Source of the DNA: Collimonas pratensis
GTDB taxonomy: Bacteria > Pseudomonadota > Gammaproteobacteria > Burkholderiales > Burkholderiaceae_D
Length of the DNA: 64,000 nt
Assembly: GCF_001584185.1 (NCBI RefSeq)
Contig: NZ_CP013234.1
Location: 3,162,001 to 3,226,000, forward strand
Reading direction: 5' to 3'
Positions 7,730-16,203 of the stretch are shown piece by piece. Below the pieces are notes generated by a model that saw only the letters and a program-made list of their open reading frames with translations, searched no databases and had not been told where the DNA came from. The position numbers were made by a program, and so were the translations under genes. Numbering within the stretch: position 1 is the first letter of the stretch; each line of letters starts with the position of its first letter.

Positions 7730-8650
7730 TCAATGCAAATGCTGACGTGGATCGAAAGCCGATTCTGCGGCGAGCTGTTCAAACAACTCGCGCTCGCGCG
7801 CCGTGGGTGTCTTCGGGACCTCTATCCTGACCACGGCATACAGGTTGCCCTGTTCGCCGCCGGCGGATGGCAGCCCGCGCTTGGCCAGGCGGAACTGACG
7901 ACTGGCGGCGGTGCCGGCAGGAACATTCAATTCCACCTTGCCGCCCAGCGTGGGCACCTGCACTGCCGCGCCCAGCACCGCTTCCCATGGCGTCAGCGGC
8001 AAATCGAAATACAGGTCCTTGCCGCTAACCCGGTACAGGGGATGCGGAATCAGCTTCATCATCACATACAAGTCGCCATGCTTGCCACCATCGCTGCCCT
8101 GCCCGCCCTTGCCTGACAAGCGCAGGCGCTGGCCGTCTTCCGCGCCTTTCGGTATGCGCACCCGGAAGGTGCGCGGTACCCGGTGCAGTTTGCCGTGCTC
8201 GTCGTATTCCGGCATGCTCAGGCGGACATCGGTTTCGCCGCCGTCGTAAATCTGTTCCAGCGTGATGGGCGTGTTGACTTCGTAGTCCTCGCCTCTGCTC
8301 GGCCGCGGGCGGCCGCCCTGGCGCGATGCCGCAAAAGCGGCCAGGATGTCAGCCATGTCGACATCCCCAAAGGACGTTCCGCCATCGCTGAACCCTTGCT
8401 GCCAGGCATGTGGCGGCTCAACGTTTTCACCGGGCTGGTGGCTGCCCAGCTGGTCGTAGGCGGCGCGCTTTTCCGTATCCTTCAGGGTTGAATAAGCTTC
8501 CGCGATTTCCTTGAACTTCTCTTCCCCGGCTGGATCCTTGGAGACATCCGGATGATATTTATGCGCCAGCTTGCGATACGCTTGCTTGATTTCAGCTGCG
8601 CTGGCAGCGCGCTCGACACCTAGGGCGCTGTAGTAGTCTTTGAATTTCAT
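7730..8650 (-). CDS. cbpA: Curved DNA-binding protein CbpA (DnaJ-class co-chaperone)
   Basis: DnaJ-type protein of 306 residues. The J domain (residues 1-70) contains the HPD motif in [12 protein letters not shown] glycine-rich linker follows, then two C-terminal substrate-binding domains ([20 protein letters not shown]). No cysteine-rich zinc domain is present, which separates CbpA from DnaJ. It stimulates DnaK and can bind curved DNA. Third gene of a four-gene minus-strand operon with spacings of 20, 12 and 11 bases. Confidence 0.9.
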   Translation of the reverse strand: MKFKDYYSALGVERAASAAEIKQAYRKLAHKYHPDVSKDPAGEEKFKEIAEAYSTLKDTEKRAAYDQLGSHQPGENVEPPHAWQQGFSDGGTSFGDVDMADILAAFAASRQGGRPRPSRGEDYEVNTPITLEQIYDGGETDVRLSMPEYDEHGKLHRVPRTFRVRIPKGAEDGQRLRLSGKGGQGSDGGKHGDLYVMMKLIPHPLYRVSGKDLYFDLPLTPWEAVLGAAVQVPTLGGKVELNVPAGTAASRQFRLAKRGLPSAGGEQGNLYAVVRIEVPKTPTARERELFEQLAAESAFDPRQHLH

Positions 8651-8662
8651 TTCATCCTTCGT

Positions 8663-9214
8663 TCAATTTCTCAAAAACTCAACGAACTTCCGATTGAATT
8701 CCCGTAGCTGGTCGCGCACTTGCTCGTCGACCAGCTCGCCGCTTTCATTGAAAACCTTGCCGGCGCGCGACACCATCAGGCGGCCGCCAAACCAAGGCTC
8801 CATGCCAAGCGTGCGCAACACCGGCAGCCAGGCGTTCTGCGCCAGGATGGTGCCGAATCCACCCGGCGAGGCGCCGATCACGGCCACCCGCCGGCCGCTG
8901 AAAATGCGCGCACTGTCGGCCGCCGGCCGCGACAGCCAGTCGAGCGCATTCTTGAACACGCCCGGTATCGAATTATTATATTCCGGCGTCACCAGCAGCA
9001 GCGCGTCGGCCACCGCAATCTGCTCCTTCAGCAGCGCGACCGCCGCCGGGATGCCCTCAGACTGTTCCAGATCGCCGTCATACAGCGGGATGCCCTTGAT
9101 GGTGCCGAGTTCCAGCTCGGCCCCGGCCGGCATCTGGTCCACCGCCGCCCGCAGCAAAGCGCCGTTCAGCGAGCCGCTGCGCAAACTTCCTGACACTCCG
9201 ACGATTTTTGTCAT
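8663..9214 (-). CDS. NAD(P)H-dependent FMN reductase (ChrR/YieF family)
   Basis: Flavodoxin-like oxidoreductase of 183 residues. GVSGSLRSGSLNGALLRAA forms the FMN phosphate loop, and TPEYNNSIPGVFKNALDWLSR is the family signature. Members reduce quinones, chromate or azo compounds with two electrons and limit redox cycling. The ATG at 9214 is preceded by GAGGAGAAACGC. Sits between an OsmC-like protein and cbpA, suggesting an oxidative and protein-damage response operon. Substrate is not predictable. Confidence 0.85.
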   Translation of the reverse strand: MTKIVGVSGSLRSGSLNGALLRAAVDQMPAGAELELGTIKGIPLYDGDLEQSEGIPAAVALLKEQIAVADALLLVTPEYNNSIPGVFKNALDWLSRPAADSARIFSGRRVAVIGASPGGFGTILAQNAWLPVLRTLGMEPWFGGRLMVSRAGKVFNESGELVDEQVRDQLREFNRKFVEFLRN

Positions 9215-9233
9215 GCGTTTCTCCTCTAGGGCC

Positions 9234-9644
9234 TTAAGCGGGCGTATCAAGCTTGGTCTGCTGCATGGTGGTAGCGATCGGCGTACCTTGGCGGATGGTC
9301 TTGGTGACCGGCGTCTTCTCGCAGATTTCCGCCAGCCTGGCAATCTGCGCTTCGCTCAGCGGGGCGCTGAAAGCAATGGTGCGGTCGATCTTTTCCTGTC
9401 CTTGCTCATCGCGCGAAAAACGCAGGCGGACATCGATCAGGCCCAGTTCCCATTGCTTACGGTCGGCATACATGCGTAAAGTCAGCGAGGTGCAGGCGGC
9501 CAGGCCGGCCAGCAGCAGCTCGTAAGGTGCAGGACCGCTGTCGGTGCCGCCGTTATCTAACGGCTCGTCGGCACGCAACTGGTGCGAACGGGCCTGGATT
9601 TGTTGGACAAAGCCGCTAGCGCTTTGCAGGTGAACAGACGCCAT
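9234..9644 (-). CDS. OsmC/Ohr-family protein
   Basis: Protein of 136 residues of the OsmC fold. PAPYELLLAGLAACTSL carries the first redox cysteine, and AEICEKTPV the second, spaced as in thiol peroxidases that remove organic hydroperoxides. Between them are the beta strands and long central helix of the family. First gene of the operon with the FMN reductase and cbpAM. Whether it acts on hydroperoxides or is a YhfA-like variant cannot be decided here. Confidence 0.82.
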   Translation of the reverse strand: MASVHLQSASGFVQQIQARSHQLRADEPLDNGGTDSGPAPYELLLAGLAACTSLTLRMYADRKQWELGLIDVRLRFSRDEQGQEKIDRTIAFSAPLSEAQIARLAEICEKTPVTKTIRQGTPIATTMQQTKLDTPA

Positions 9645-10113
9645 ACACTCTCCATATCGGTTTCAGATGCCTGGTCCGGTCACATCGCGTGGCCGGATTT
9701 TATATGGAGACTATAGCCGTTTTGGAAGAGAAGGATAAGGGCCGGATAAGCGCGATGGCGAATTAATACTGCACGAACCAGCGCAGCAACCTGTTTTGCT
9801 TTTATTCATTTCATCCACTTCTAGCGATTATCGCGACATCGCTGCTCCCTTTCCAAGCACTGCAGGAAAAGGTAGTGCAACCTTCTGTCTATCTTTTACA
9901 ACCAGATGAATAGAGATAACCCAGATTTGGAGATTGATTGCAGCTATAGCAGACTTGTATAATTCGCAATTTTCCAGCGTCAGGTAACAACAGTACGCTG
10001 ATAAAATCTCGGGTTGCAAGCGGATTCGCGGCAAATACTTTCCGCTTCACAGTCATCTGCCGTCCACGCTGCCGATCCGGCGTCATCGCGTTGACGCCAT
10101 CGTCCCGGGACGA
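9645..10113. other. Intergenic region, no convincing gene
   Basis: About 470 bases of lower G+C than the flanks. Only short open frames without ribosome sites or family resemblance occur. On the plus strand TTGATT (about 9933) and TATAAT (9957-9962), separated by about 18 bases, form a promoter-like pair that does not face any annotated gene. The region should also hold the minus-strand promoter of the OsmC-like gene, which I could not place with confidence. Confidence 0.4.
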
Positions 10114-11250
10114 TCAGGCCGCTGCCAGCCGCCACAGGGAAGTCAGTTCAGCGGCGCGCGCGGCATGCAAGGGATCGCTCGCATCGGATACTTTCGGGTG
10201 CTGCGGCCGAACGTCGATTTTTCCCAGCACTTTCAGTCCGCCTGCCGCGATAGCCGCCAGCAGCTCGGCGCGCGTGCGTAAAGCAAGGTGCTCGGCGAGG
10301 TCAGACAGGATCAGCCAGCCTTCGCCGCCCGGTTCCAGATGCTGCGCCAGGCCGCTCAGGAAACCGCGCAGCATGCGGCTGTCGGGGTCATACACTGCGT
10401 GTTCGATGGGAGAACTGGGACGGGCCGGAATCCACGGTGGATTGCAGATCACCAATGGTGCCCGCCCGTCGGGAAACAGGTCGGCCTGCACCAGTTTTAC
10501 CTGGCCATCCAGGTTCAGGCGCAACAGATTTTCCTTGGCGCAGGACAGCGCACGCGGGTCCATGTCGGTCGCCACGATCTTGGCGACGCCGCGCTTGGCC
10601 AGCAATGCGGCCAGCACGCCAGTGCCGGTGCCGATATCAAAAGCCAGCTTGGTGGAAGGCAGCGGCGCCTCCGCCACCAGCCCGATGTACTCGCCGCGTA
10701 CCGGCGAATAGACCCCGTAGTGGGGATGGATGCGTTCGCCCAGCGCCGGGATTTCCACGCCTTTCTTGCGCCATTCGTGCGCGCCGACCAGCCCCAGCAA
10801 CTCACGCAGGGAAGCGACGAATGGTTCGGTCGAGGCGCCATAAGCCTCGTTGCAAGCCAGCTGTACATCGGGCGCACGGCGCAAGGGAATACTGTAATCC
10901 GCTTCAAACGGCAGCAGCAGCATGCCGAGCGTACGGGCGCGCTGCGATTGCGCTTGACGATACAGATTGAAAGCATCGGTGGGTGTGGCTGGCAGCTTGG
11001 GACGCTTTTTAGGCTTGGGTTCGGCACGCCGCGCCAGCGCCTGCAGCAACTGGCGGGCATTCTGGAAATCTCCGCGCCACAGCATGCCGGTGCCTTCGCA
11101 AGCCAGGCGATAGGCGCTGTCGGCAGTCATGCGGTCGTCCGCGATCACCACCCGCTTCGGCGCCGGATTGCCGCTTTCCGAGCGCCAGTGCGCCGAGCAT
11201 TCCTGATCGTTCTCGATCCAGTGGATCAGCGACTGTTCGGCGGTCGTCAT
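10114..11250 (-). CDS. Class I SAM-dependent methyltransferase, HemK/PrmB-like
   Basis: Protein of 378 residues. The C-terminal half is a Rossmann methyltransferase: motif I FDIGTGTGVLAALLAKRG binds S-adenosylmethionine, and VICNPPW is the NPPY-type motif used to methylate amide or amino nitrogen. This is typical of HemK/PrmB protein-glutamine and rRNA-guanine methyltransferases. The N-terminal 170 residues carry a basic patch (EPKPKKRPKLP) and are unfamiliar. The ATG at 11250 is where the conserved protein begins; a longer frame upstream has unlikely sequence. Substrate unknown. Confidence 0.78.
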   Translation of the reverse strand: MTTAEQSLIHWIENDQECSAHWRSESGNPAPKRVVIADDRMTADSAYRLACEGTGMLWRGDFQNARQLLQALARRAEPKPKKRPKLPATPTDAFNLYRQAQSQRARTLGMLLLPFEADYSIPLRRAPDVQLACNEAYGASTEPFVASLRELLGLVGAHEWRKKGVEIPALGERIHPHYGVYSPVRGEYIGLVAEAPLPSTKLAFDIGTGTGVLAALLAKRGVAKIVATDMDPRALSCAKENLLRLNLDGQVKLVQADLFPDGRAPLVICNPPWIPARPSSPIEHAVYDPDSRMLRGFLSGLAQHLEPGGEGWLILSDLAEHLALRTRAELLAAIAAGGLKVLGKIDVRPQHPKVSDASDPLHAARAAELTSLWRLAAA

Positions 11251-11490
11251 ACGATAGCTGCCAACGCTGGCAAGGTGGAATTCAAATGCATGGAGTGATC
11301 TCGATCTGTCTATGGGAGGAAGGCAGGGGCGATGTTTGCAAAAACACCATCTGCAGGCTCGCCTGACGAAGCAGGCGAGATAATTCCCCAAGTATACCTC
11401 CTGGCTGCGGCGCCGGACCTTTTCTTTCGGTCAGAACTTTCCGGCGTCCGGCCCGGCTGTCGCTGCCAAAAGGTTTCCCAGTCATCGCCG

Positions 11491-11718
11491 TCAGCGGCGA
11501 ACAGCTAGCTTGACGCTGCCAACGACGTCGCCCATGGTGTTCCCGGTCTGCTCCACCAACTTGCTGCCGCTTCCTACCTGGCTGACCGAGTCGTCGATCA
11601 ATGCCTTGATTTCCTTGCCTGCCGCGGCCGAGCGCTACGCCAGATGCACACCTCGGACGCCACGACGACAAGCCGCGCCCTTGCTCGCCTGCGCGTGCCG
11701 CTTCCACTGCCGCAGTTC
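11491..11718 (-). pseudogene. Decayed methyl-accepting chemotaxis protein fragment
   Basis: Read on the minus strand, the sequence encodes AVEAARAGEQGRG, then after frameshifts VVVASEV, then [20 protein letters not shown] and TMGDVVGSV before a TGA at 11491. These are successive pieces of the conserved cytoplasmic hairpin of chemoreceptors, in order but in three frames. The preceding NAA is also off by one base. Everything upstream (sensor, membrane and HAMP parts) and the extreme C-terminus are missing. It is a relic, not a working gene, and lies just beside the wsp operon without being a copy of wspA. Confidence 0.75.
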
Positions 11719-12058
11719 CCGGGAACAGTGAAAAGATGGAAGAAGAAAATCGCCGGAAGCCTCGCTCGAATGTCAAATTTCGAGCGCGTTGGCGGGCGCC
11801 GTGGACGATGTTACACGTTTCAAATGTTACCTTCATCATTTAACAATGTGCCACAAACACGCAGCTAAAAATCTGCAATAATCCTGCGCTGCCCAAGCTT
11901 GCCGACGCCGAATTTTCACCGCATTCGATCCGTCTGGTTTATTGTATTCGCTTAGAAAGATGGCATTTCCGCGCAGTTGCTACATGAACAATTCAAGACA
12001 TTCTCCCGTTCAAAAAGAGAGTGCGGCGAACACCAATCAACGACAGGAGTGATTACAC
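11719..12058. other. Upstream region of the wsp operon
   Basis: About 340 bases between the chemoreceptor relic and wspA. It must hold the operon promoter, but no pair of elements stands out; CAATAAT near 11876 is the best -10-like sequence. AGGAG at 12045-12049 is the ribosome site for the GTG start at 12059. The stretch 11251-11490 on the other side of the relic contains only a hairpin, CTCGCCTG/CAGGCGAG at 11358-11379. Confidence 0.4.
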
Positions 12059-13693
12059 GTGAAGCAATGGACTATTCGACAACGGATGCTGGTCAGTTTT
12101 GGCGTGATCCTGCTGCTGATGGGCTTCATGGCTGGCATCAGCTATCTGAAGCTGCAGGCGATCGAACACGAAACCAACAGCTTCCAGACTGATTCCATGC
12201 CCGGCCTGGAATTGAGCACCGGGATCCGCTCCACCTGGTTCCAAAGCTATCTGCTGGTGCTGCAGGTCATCACCGTCGATACCCAGCCGGACCAGCGTAA
12301 ACAGGACCTGGCGACGCTGCTTTCCGATAACGAGAAAATGGACAAGCTGGTCGCCGACTATGACAAAACCATTTTCGAAGCGCAGGACCGGCTCAACTTC
12401 AACGCTTTCAAGCAGGCGCGCATCGAATATGTGCGCCTGATGTCGGAAGTGCTGCGGCTGGACGATACGCAAAAGAACGCCCAGGCGCGCAGTCTGCTGA
12501 TCGAACAGCTGGAGCCGGCCTGGCAGCGCGGCCGCAACGCCGCCACCGTATTGCGCGATTTCAACCAGCAGGCTGAAGTGCGCTCGGTCGACAAGATCGA
12601 AGCTGCCGTGATTGTCGCCAAGAGCACGCTGCTGACGGCGCTGGTGATTGCCTTGGTGGTGGCGCTCATCTGCGGCTTCTTCCTGTTGCGCGCCATCACG
12701 CGGCCGATGGAAGAACTGGTCGCGGCGCTGGAAGTGATCCGTTCCGGCGATTTGTCGCAACGGCTCAACCTTAACCGGCACGATGAATTCCAGGCGTTGG
12801 AAGTCGGCCTCAACCGCATGTCGGACGAGCTGACCGGCCTGGTCGGCCAGGCGCAGAAATCGGCGATCCAGGTCACCACCTCGGTAGTGGAAATTGCCGC
12901 CACCGCCAAACAGCAGCAAGCCACCGCCAACGAGACCGCAGCCACCACCACCGAGATCGGGGCCACTTCGCGCGAGATCTATTCGACTTCGCGCGAACTG
13001 GTCAGCACCATGAATGAAGTCTCCTCCGGCGCGGAAGAAGCCGCGCGCCTGGGCGGCGCCGGCCAGGTCGGCTTGACGCAGATGGAAGACACCATGCATC
13101 ACGTGATGGATGCAGCCGGCTCGGTCAACGCCAAGCTGGCCATCCTCAACGAGAAGGCCAGCAATATCAACCAGGTGGTCACCACCATCACCAAGGTTGC
13201 CGGGCAAACCAACCTGCTGTCGCTGAACGCCGCCATCGAAGCGGAAAAAGCCGGCGAATACGGCCGCGGATTTTCCGTGGTGGCGATCGAAATCCGCCGC
13301 CTGGCCGACCAGACCGCGGTTGCTACCTACGATATCGAGCAGATGGTCAAGGAAATCCAATCGGCGGTATCGGCCGGCGTGATGGGCATGGATAAATTCT
13401 CCGAAGAAGTCCGGCGCGGCATTGCCGACGTCCAGAACGTAGGCGCCCAGCTGTCGCAGATCATCCAGCAGGTGCAGGCGCTGACGCCGCGTTTCCAGTC
13501 GGTACATGAAGGCGTGCAGGCGCAGGCAGTAGGCGCCGAGCAGATCAGCCAGGCGCTGGGACAACTCAGCGAAGCGGCCCAGCAAAGCGTCGAATCGCTG
13601 CGCCAGTCGAGCCAGGCGATCGATGAACTGACGTTGACGGCGAATGGTTTGCGCAATGGCGTCTCGCGCTTCAAGCTGAAAACCGCCGGCTAA
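12059..13693 (+). CDS. wspA: Wsp membrane chemoreceptor WspA
   Basis: Methyl-accepting protein of 544 residues. Membrane helix at residues 10-30, a four-helix periplasmic sensor to about 185, a second membrane helix near 192-215 ([20 protein letters not shown]), a HAMP domain, then the long signalling hairpin with its tip at [19 protein letters not shown]. The Glu-Lys replacement near the tip (AIEAEKAGE) is typical of WspA and differs from AVEAARAGE of swimming receptors. Start is GTG at 12059 with AGGAG 9 bases upstream. In Pseudomonas WspA senses surface contact. First gene of the wsp operon. Confidence 0.9.
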   Translation: MKQWTIRQRMLVSFGVILLLMGFMAGISYLKLQAIEHETNSFQTDSMPGLELSTGIRSTWFQSYLLVLQVITVDTQPDQRKQDLATLLSDNEKMDKLVADYDKTIFEAQDRLNFNAFKQARIEYVRLMSEVLRLDDTQKNAQARSLLIEQLEPAWQRGRNAATVLRDFNQQAEVRSVDKIEAAVIVAKSTLLTALVIALVVALICGFFLLRAITRPMEELVAALEVIRSGDLSQRLNLNRHDEFQALEVGLNRMSDELTGLVGQAQKSAIQVTTSVVEIAATAKQQQATANETAATTTEIGATSREIYSTSRELVSTMNEVSSGAEEAARLGGAGQVGLTQMEDTMHHVMDAAGSVNAKLAILNEKASNINQVVTTITKVAGQTNLLSLNAAIEAEKAGEYGRGFSVVAIEIRRLADQTAVATYDIEQMVKEIQSAVSAGVMGMDKFSEEVRRGIADVQNVGAQLSQIIQQVQALTPRFQSVHEGVQAQAVGAEQISQALGQLSEAAQQSVESLRQSSQAIDELTLTANGLRNGVSRFKLKTAG

Positions 13694-13783
13694 CGCAAGG
13701 TGCGGCCGGTGCAGCACGGGCCGGCAGTGCCGTCGATGACGAACATTTTGCACACGCGCATCCAAGAAAAGATAGCCAGCCAC

Positions 13784-14242
13784 ATGCTTTTTCTATTGTT
13801 CCAAATCGGCCAGGACCACTACGCACTGGATACCAGCCAGGTCGCGGTAGTGCTGCCGCTGGTCAAACTGAAACAGATGCCGGCGACTGCGCCGTGGGTA
13901 GCTGGCGTGTTCACCTATCGCGGCCAGTCGGTGCCGGTGATCGACCTCAGCCAGCTGGCCACCGGCAAGCCATCGCGGCAGCGCCTCAGCACCCGTATCG
14001 TGCTGGTGCACTACCCGGCGCCGGGACCGGATAGCCGCCTGCTCGGGCTGGTGCTGGAAAAGGCCAGCGAGATCATGCGCCGCGCACCGTCGGAATTTCG
14101 CGACAGCGGCCTGGATCATGGCGCAGCGCCCTACCTGGGTCCGGTCACGGACGATGCGCGCGGCCTGATCCAATCGGTGCAGGTGCAAGACCTGCTGCCG
14201 CCGGAAGTACGGGCGCAGCTGTTCCCTAGCGTGGAGGCCTGA
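13784..14242 (+). CDS. wspB: CheW-like coupling protein WspB
   Basis: CheW-fold adaptor of about 152 residues linking WspA to the kinase WspE. MLFLLFQIGQDHYALDTSQV is the start of the fold, and VAGVFTYRGQSVPVIDL is the CheW core motif. The ATG at 13784 is chosen because the domain begins there. In-frame starts at 13736 (ATG) and 13700 (GTG) would add an unconserved stretch. The stop shares one base with the wspC start. Confidence 0.85.
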   Translation: MLFLLFQIGQDHYALDTSQVAVVLPLVKLKQMPATAPWVAGVFTYRGQSVPVIDLSQLATGKPSRQRLSTRIVLVHYPAPGPDSRLLGLVLEKASEIMRRAPSEFRDSGLDHGAAPYLGPVTDDARGLIQSVQVQDLLPPEVRAQLFPSVEA

Positions 14243-15483
14243 TGCCGCTGGCAAAATTCGAGAGCATGCTGAAGCGCACCATGGGGCTGGATATCCAATC
14301 CATAGGCCGCCCCATGCTCGAACGCGCCCTGCAGGAACGCCAGGGCAGTTGCGGCGTGGCCGATCTTGACGCCTATTGGCTGCTGCTGCAAATGTCCGAG
14401 CCGGAACAGCTGCAGCTGATCGAATCCGTGATCGTGCCGGAGACCTGGTTCTTCCGCAATCGCGAAGCCTTCCAGGAAATGGCGCAGCTGCAGCAGCGCT
14501 GGCCACGCCTGATCAGCGCCAGCCAGCCGCTGCGCATCCTCAGCCTGCCCTGCTCTACCGGCGAAGAACCCTATTCGATCGCCATGGCCCTGCTGGACGC
14601 AGGCGTGCCGCCGTCGCATTTCCAGATCGATGCGATCGACATCAGCCCGCAATCGCTACATGTGGCGCGCCAGGCCGTGTACGGCAAAAATTCGTTTCGC
14701 GGCGACTACCTGAGTTTCCGCGATCGCTACTTTGCGCTCAATGAACAAGGCTATGCATTGTCCGAAACAGTACGGCAGCAGGTCAGGTTCGCACAAAGCA
14801 ATCTGTTCGCAGCCGATCTGCTGGCCGGGCAAGCTCCTTATGACATCATCTTTTGCCGCAATCTGCTGATCTATTTCGACCGCACCACCCAGCACCAGGC
14901 CGTGACTATCCTGTTGCGCCGCCTCGCGCCCGAAGGCCTGGTCTTCGTCGGCCCGGCTGAAAGCGCCTTGATGATGCTGCATGAGCTGACCCCGATCAAG
15001 GCGCCGATGGCCTTTGCTTTCCGCCAGGGCGCGCCGAAACAGGAAATCGCCAGAACGCTGCCGCCCACTGTCGCTTATGTGCCGCTGGCGCCGGCGCCAA
15101 GAACCACGACGGCGCGCAGCAATCCTGCCATGACAAGGACCGCCAACGGCAATCCTGCCATGCTGCCGCCGCAAGCGAGCCTGGCGACAGCTCAGTTGCT
15201 GGCTGACCAGGGTAAGCTGAGCGAAGCCGCCGCCGTATGCGAACAATTCATCAGGCAGCATGGCGCCTCGGCCGCCGCTTACTATCTGACCGGCGTGATC
15301 CACGACGCCGCGGACCGCAAGCAGGCCGCCGCCGAGTGTTATCGCAAAGCCTTGTACCTGGAGCCCAACCACGCCGACGCCATGACGCACCTGGCAGCCC
15401 TGCTGCAAACCATGGGCGACTACACCGGCGCCAAGCTGCTGCAGCAGCGCGCGCGGCGTTCAGCCGAAAACAATCCGTCCTGA
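14242..15483 (+). CDS. wspC: CheR-type methyltransferase with TPR repeats, WspC
   Basis: Protein of 413 residues. Residues 1-260 are a CheR methyltransferase: SLPCSTGEEPYSIAMALLD is the S-adenosylmethionine motif, and DIIFCRNLLIYFD the second conserved block. After a proline- and alanine-rich linker (about 275-310), TPR helices follow (AAAYYLTGVIHDAADRKQAA, CYRKALYLEPNHADAMTHLA). WspC methylates WspA glutamates and raises signalling. TPR tails are normal for this subfamily. Confidence 0.9.
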   Translation: MPLAKFESMLKRTMGLDIQSIGRPMLERALQERQGSCGVADLDAYWLLLQMSEPEQLQLIESVIVPETWFFRNREAFQEMAQLQQRWPRLISASQPLRILSLPCSTGEEPYSIAMALLDAGVPPSHFQIDAIDISPQSLHVARQAVYGKNSFRGDYLSFRDRYFALNEQGYALSETVRQQVRFAQSNLFAADLLAGQAPYDIIFCRNLLIYFDRTTQHQAVTILLRRLAPEGLVFVGPAESALMMLHELTPIKAPMAFAFRQGAPKQEIARTLPPTVAYVPLAPAPRTTTARSNPAMTRTANGNPAMLPPQASLATAQLLADQGKLSEAAAVCEQFIRQHGASAAAYYLTGVIHDAADRKQAAAECYRKALYLEPNHADAMTHLAALLQTMGDYTGAKLLQQRARRSAENNPS

Positions 15484-15534
15484 CATGCATCCAGCCCTGA
15501 CCTTTCCTTCGCTGCGCCACGGGCGTAAACCATC

Positions 15535-16203
15535 ATGAGCGAGACAGCCATGCAAGTGATCGACGATTGCTGGAACCGCATCGGCGTGCGCGGCGACGGT
15601 TCCTGCGAAAAACTGGCACAGCATATCGATTGCCGCAACTGCCCGGTGCACGCGCGCGCCGCCGCCGAGCTGCTGGATCGCTTGCAAGTGGAACAGATGG
15701 CCGACGGCTGGAGTGAGCAGGCCGAACCGATGCAGGAACAGGACGCTGACCTCAGCTCCTGGCTGCTGTTTCGCATCGGTGAAGAATGGCTGGCGCTGCC
15801 GACCGCCCTGCTGGAAGAAATCACCGAGCTGCGCGGCATCCATAGCCTGCCCCATCGCAAAAATGCCGTGGTGCTGGGCATTACCAATATTCGCGGCGCC
15901 CTGGTTACCTGTATTTCACTGGTGGCGATGCTCGGCATCGCCGTCGGCAGCAAAATCGCCGGCCGCCAGGAACTGCTGCGGCGCATGCTGATCGTCAGGC
16001 GCAACGGCCAGGTGACGGCCTTCCCTGCCGATGAAGTGCATGGCACCTTGCGCATCGCCCTGTCCGAGCAGCAGCCGGTGCCGACCACGCTGACCCGCGC
16101 CGCCGGCCATTTCACCAACGCCGTGGTCCAATGGAATGGCCATAGCGTCGGCCTGCTGGACCAGGAATTGCTGTTTCACACGCTGGATCGGAGCCTGGCA
16201 TGA
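15535..16203 (+). CDS. wspD: CheW-like coupling protein WspD
   Basis: Protein of 222 residues. A short N-terminal region rich in cysteine (DDCWNRIGVRGDGSCEKLAQ and HIDCRNCPVHARAA) is characteristic of WspD. A CheW domain follows from about residue 75 (WLLFRIGEEWLALPTALLEE, VLGITNIRGALVTCISL). It is the second adaptor of the Wsp array. The stop overlaps wspE as ATGA. Confidence 0.88.
   Translation: MSETAMQVIDDCWNRIGVRGDGSCEKLAQHIDCRNCPVHARAAAELLDRLQVEQMADGWSEQAEPMQEQDADLSSWLLFRIGEEWLALPTALLEEITELRGIHSLPHRKNAVVLGITNIRGALVTCISLVAMLGIAVGSKIAGRQELLRRMLIVRRNGQVTAFPADEVHGTLRIALSEQQPVPTTLTRAAGHFTNAVVQWNGHSVGLLDQELLFHTLDRSLA

Noticed and set aside
9828..10086. Short minus-strand frames in the A+T-richer intergenic region
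   Set aside because: No ribosome site, signal or family pattern; length is expected by chance.
11282..11839. 185-codon minus-strand frame as a hypothetical protein
   Set aside because: It only partly follows the chemoreceptor relic and changes frame within it, so it is not a gene.
12053..13783. 576-codon frame opposite wspA
   Set aside because: Antisense reading of a well-conserved chemoreceptor; no family resemblance and unnatural composition.
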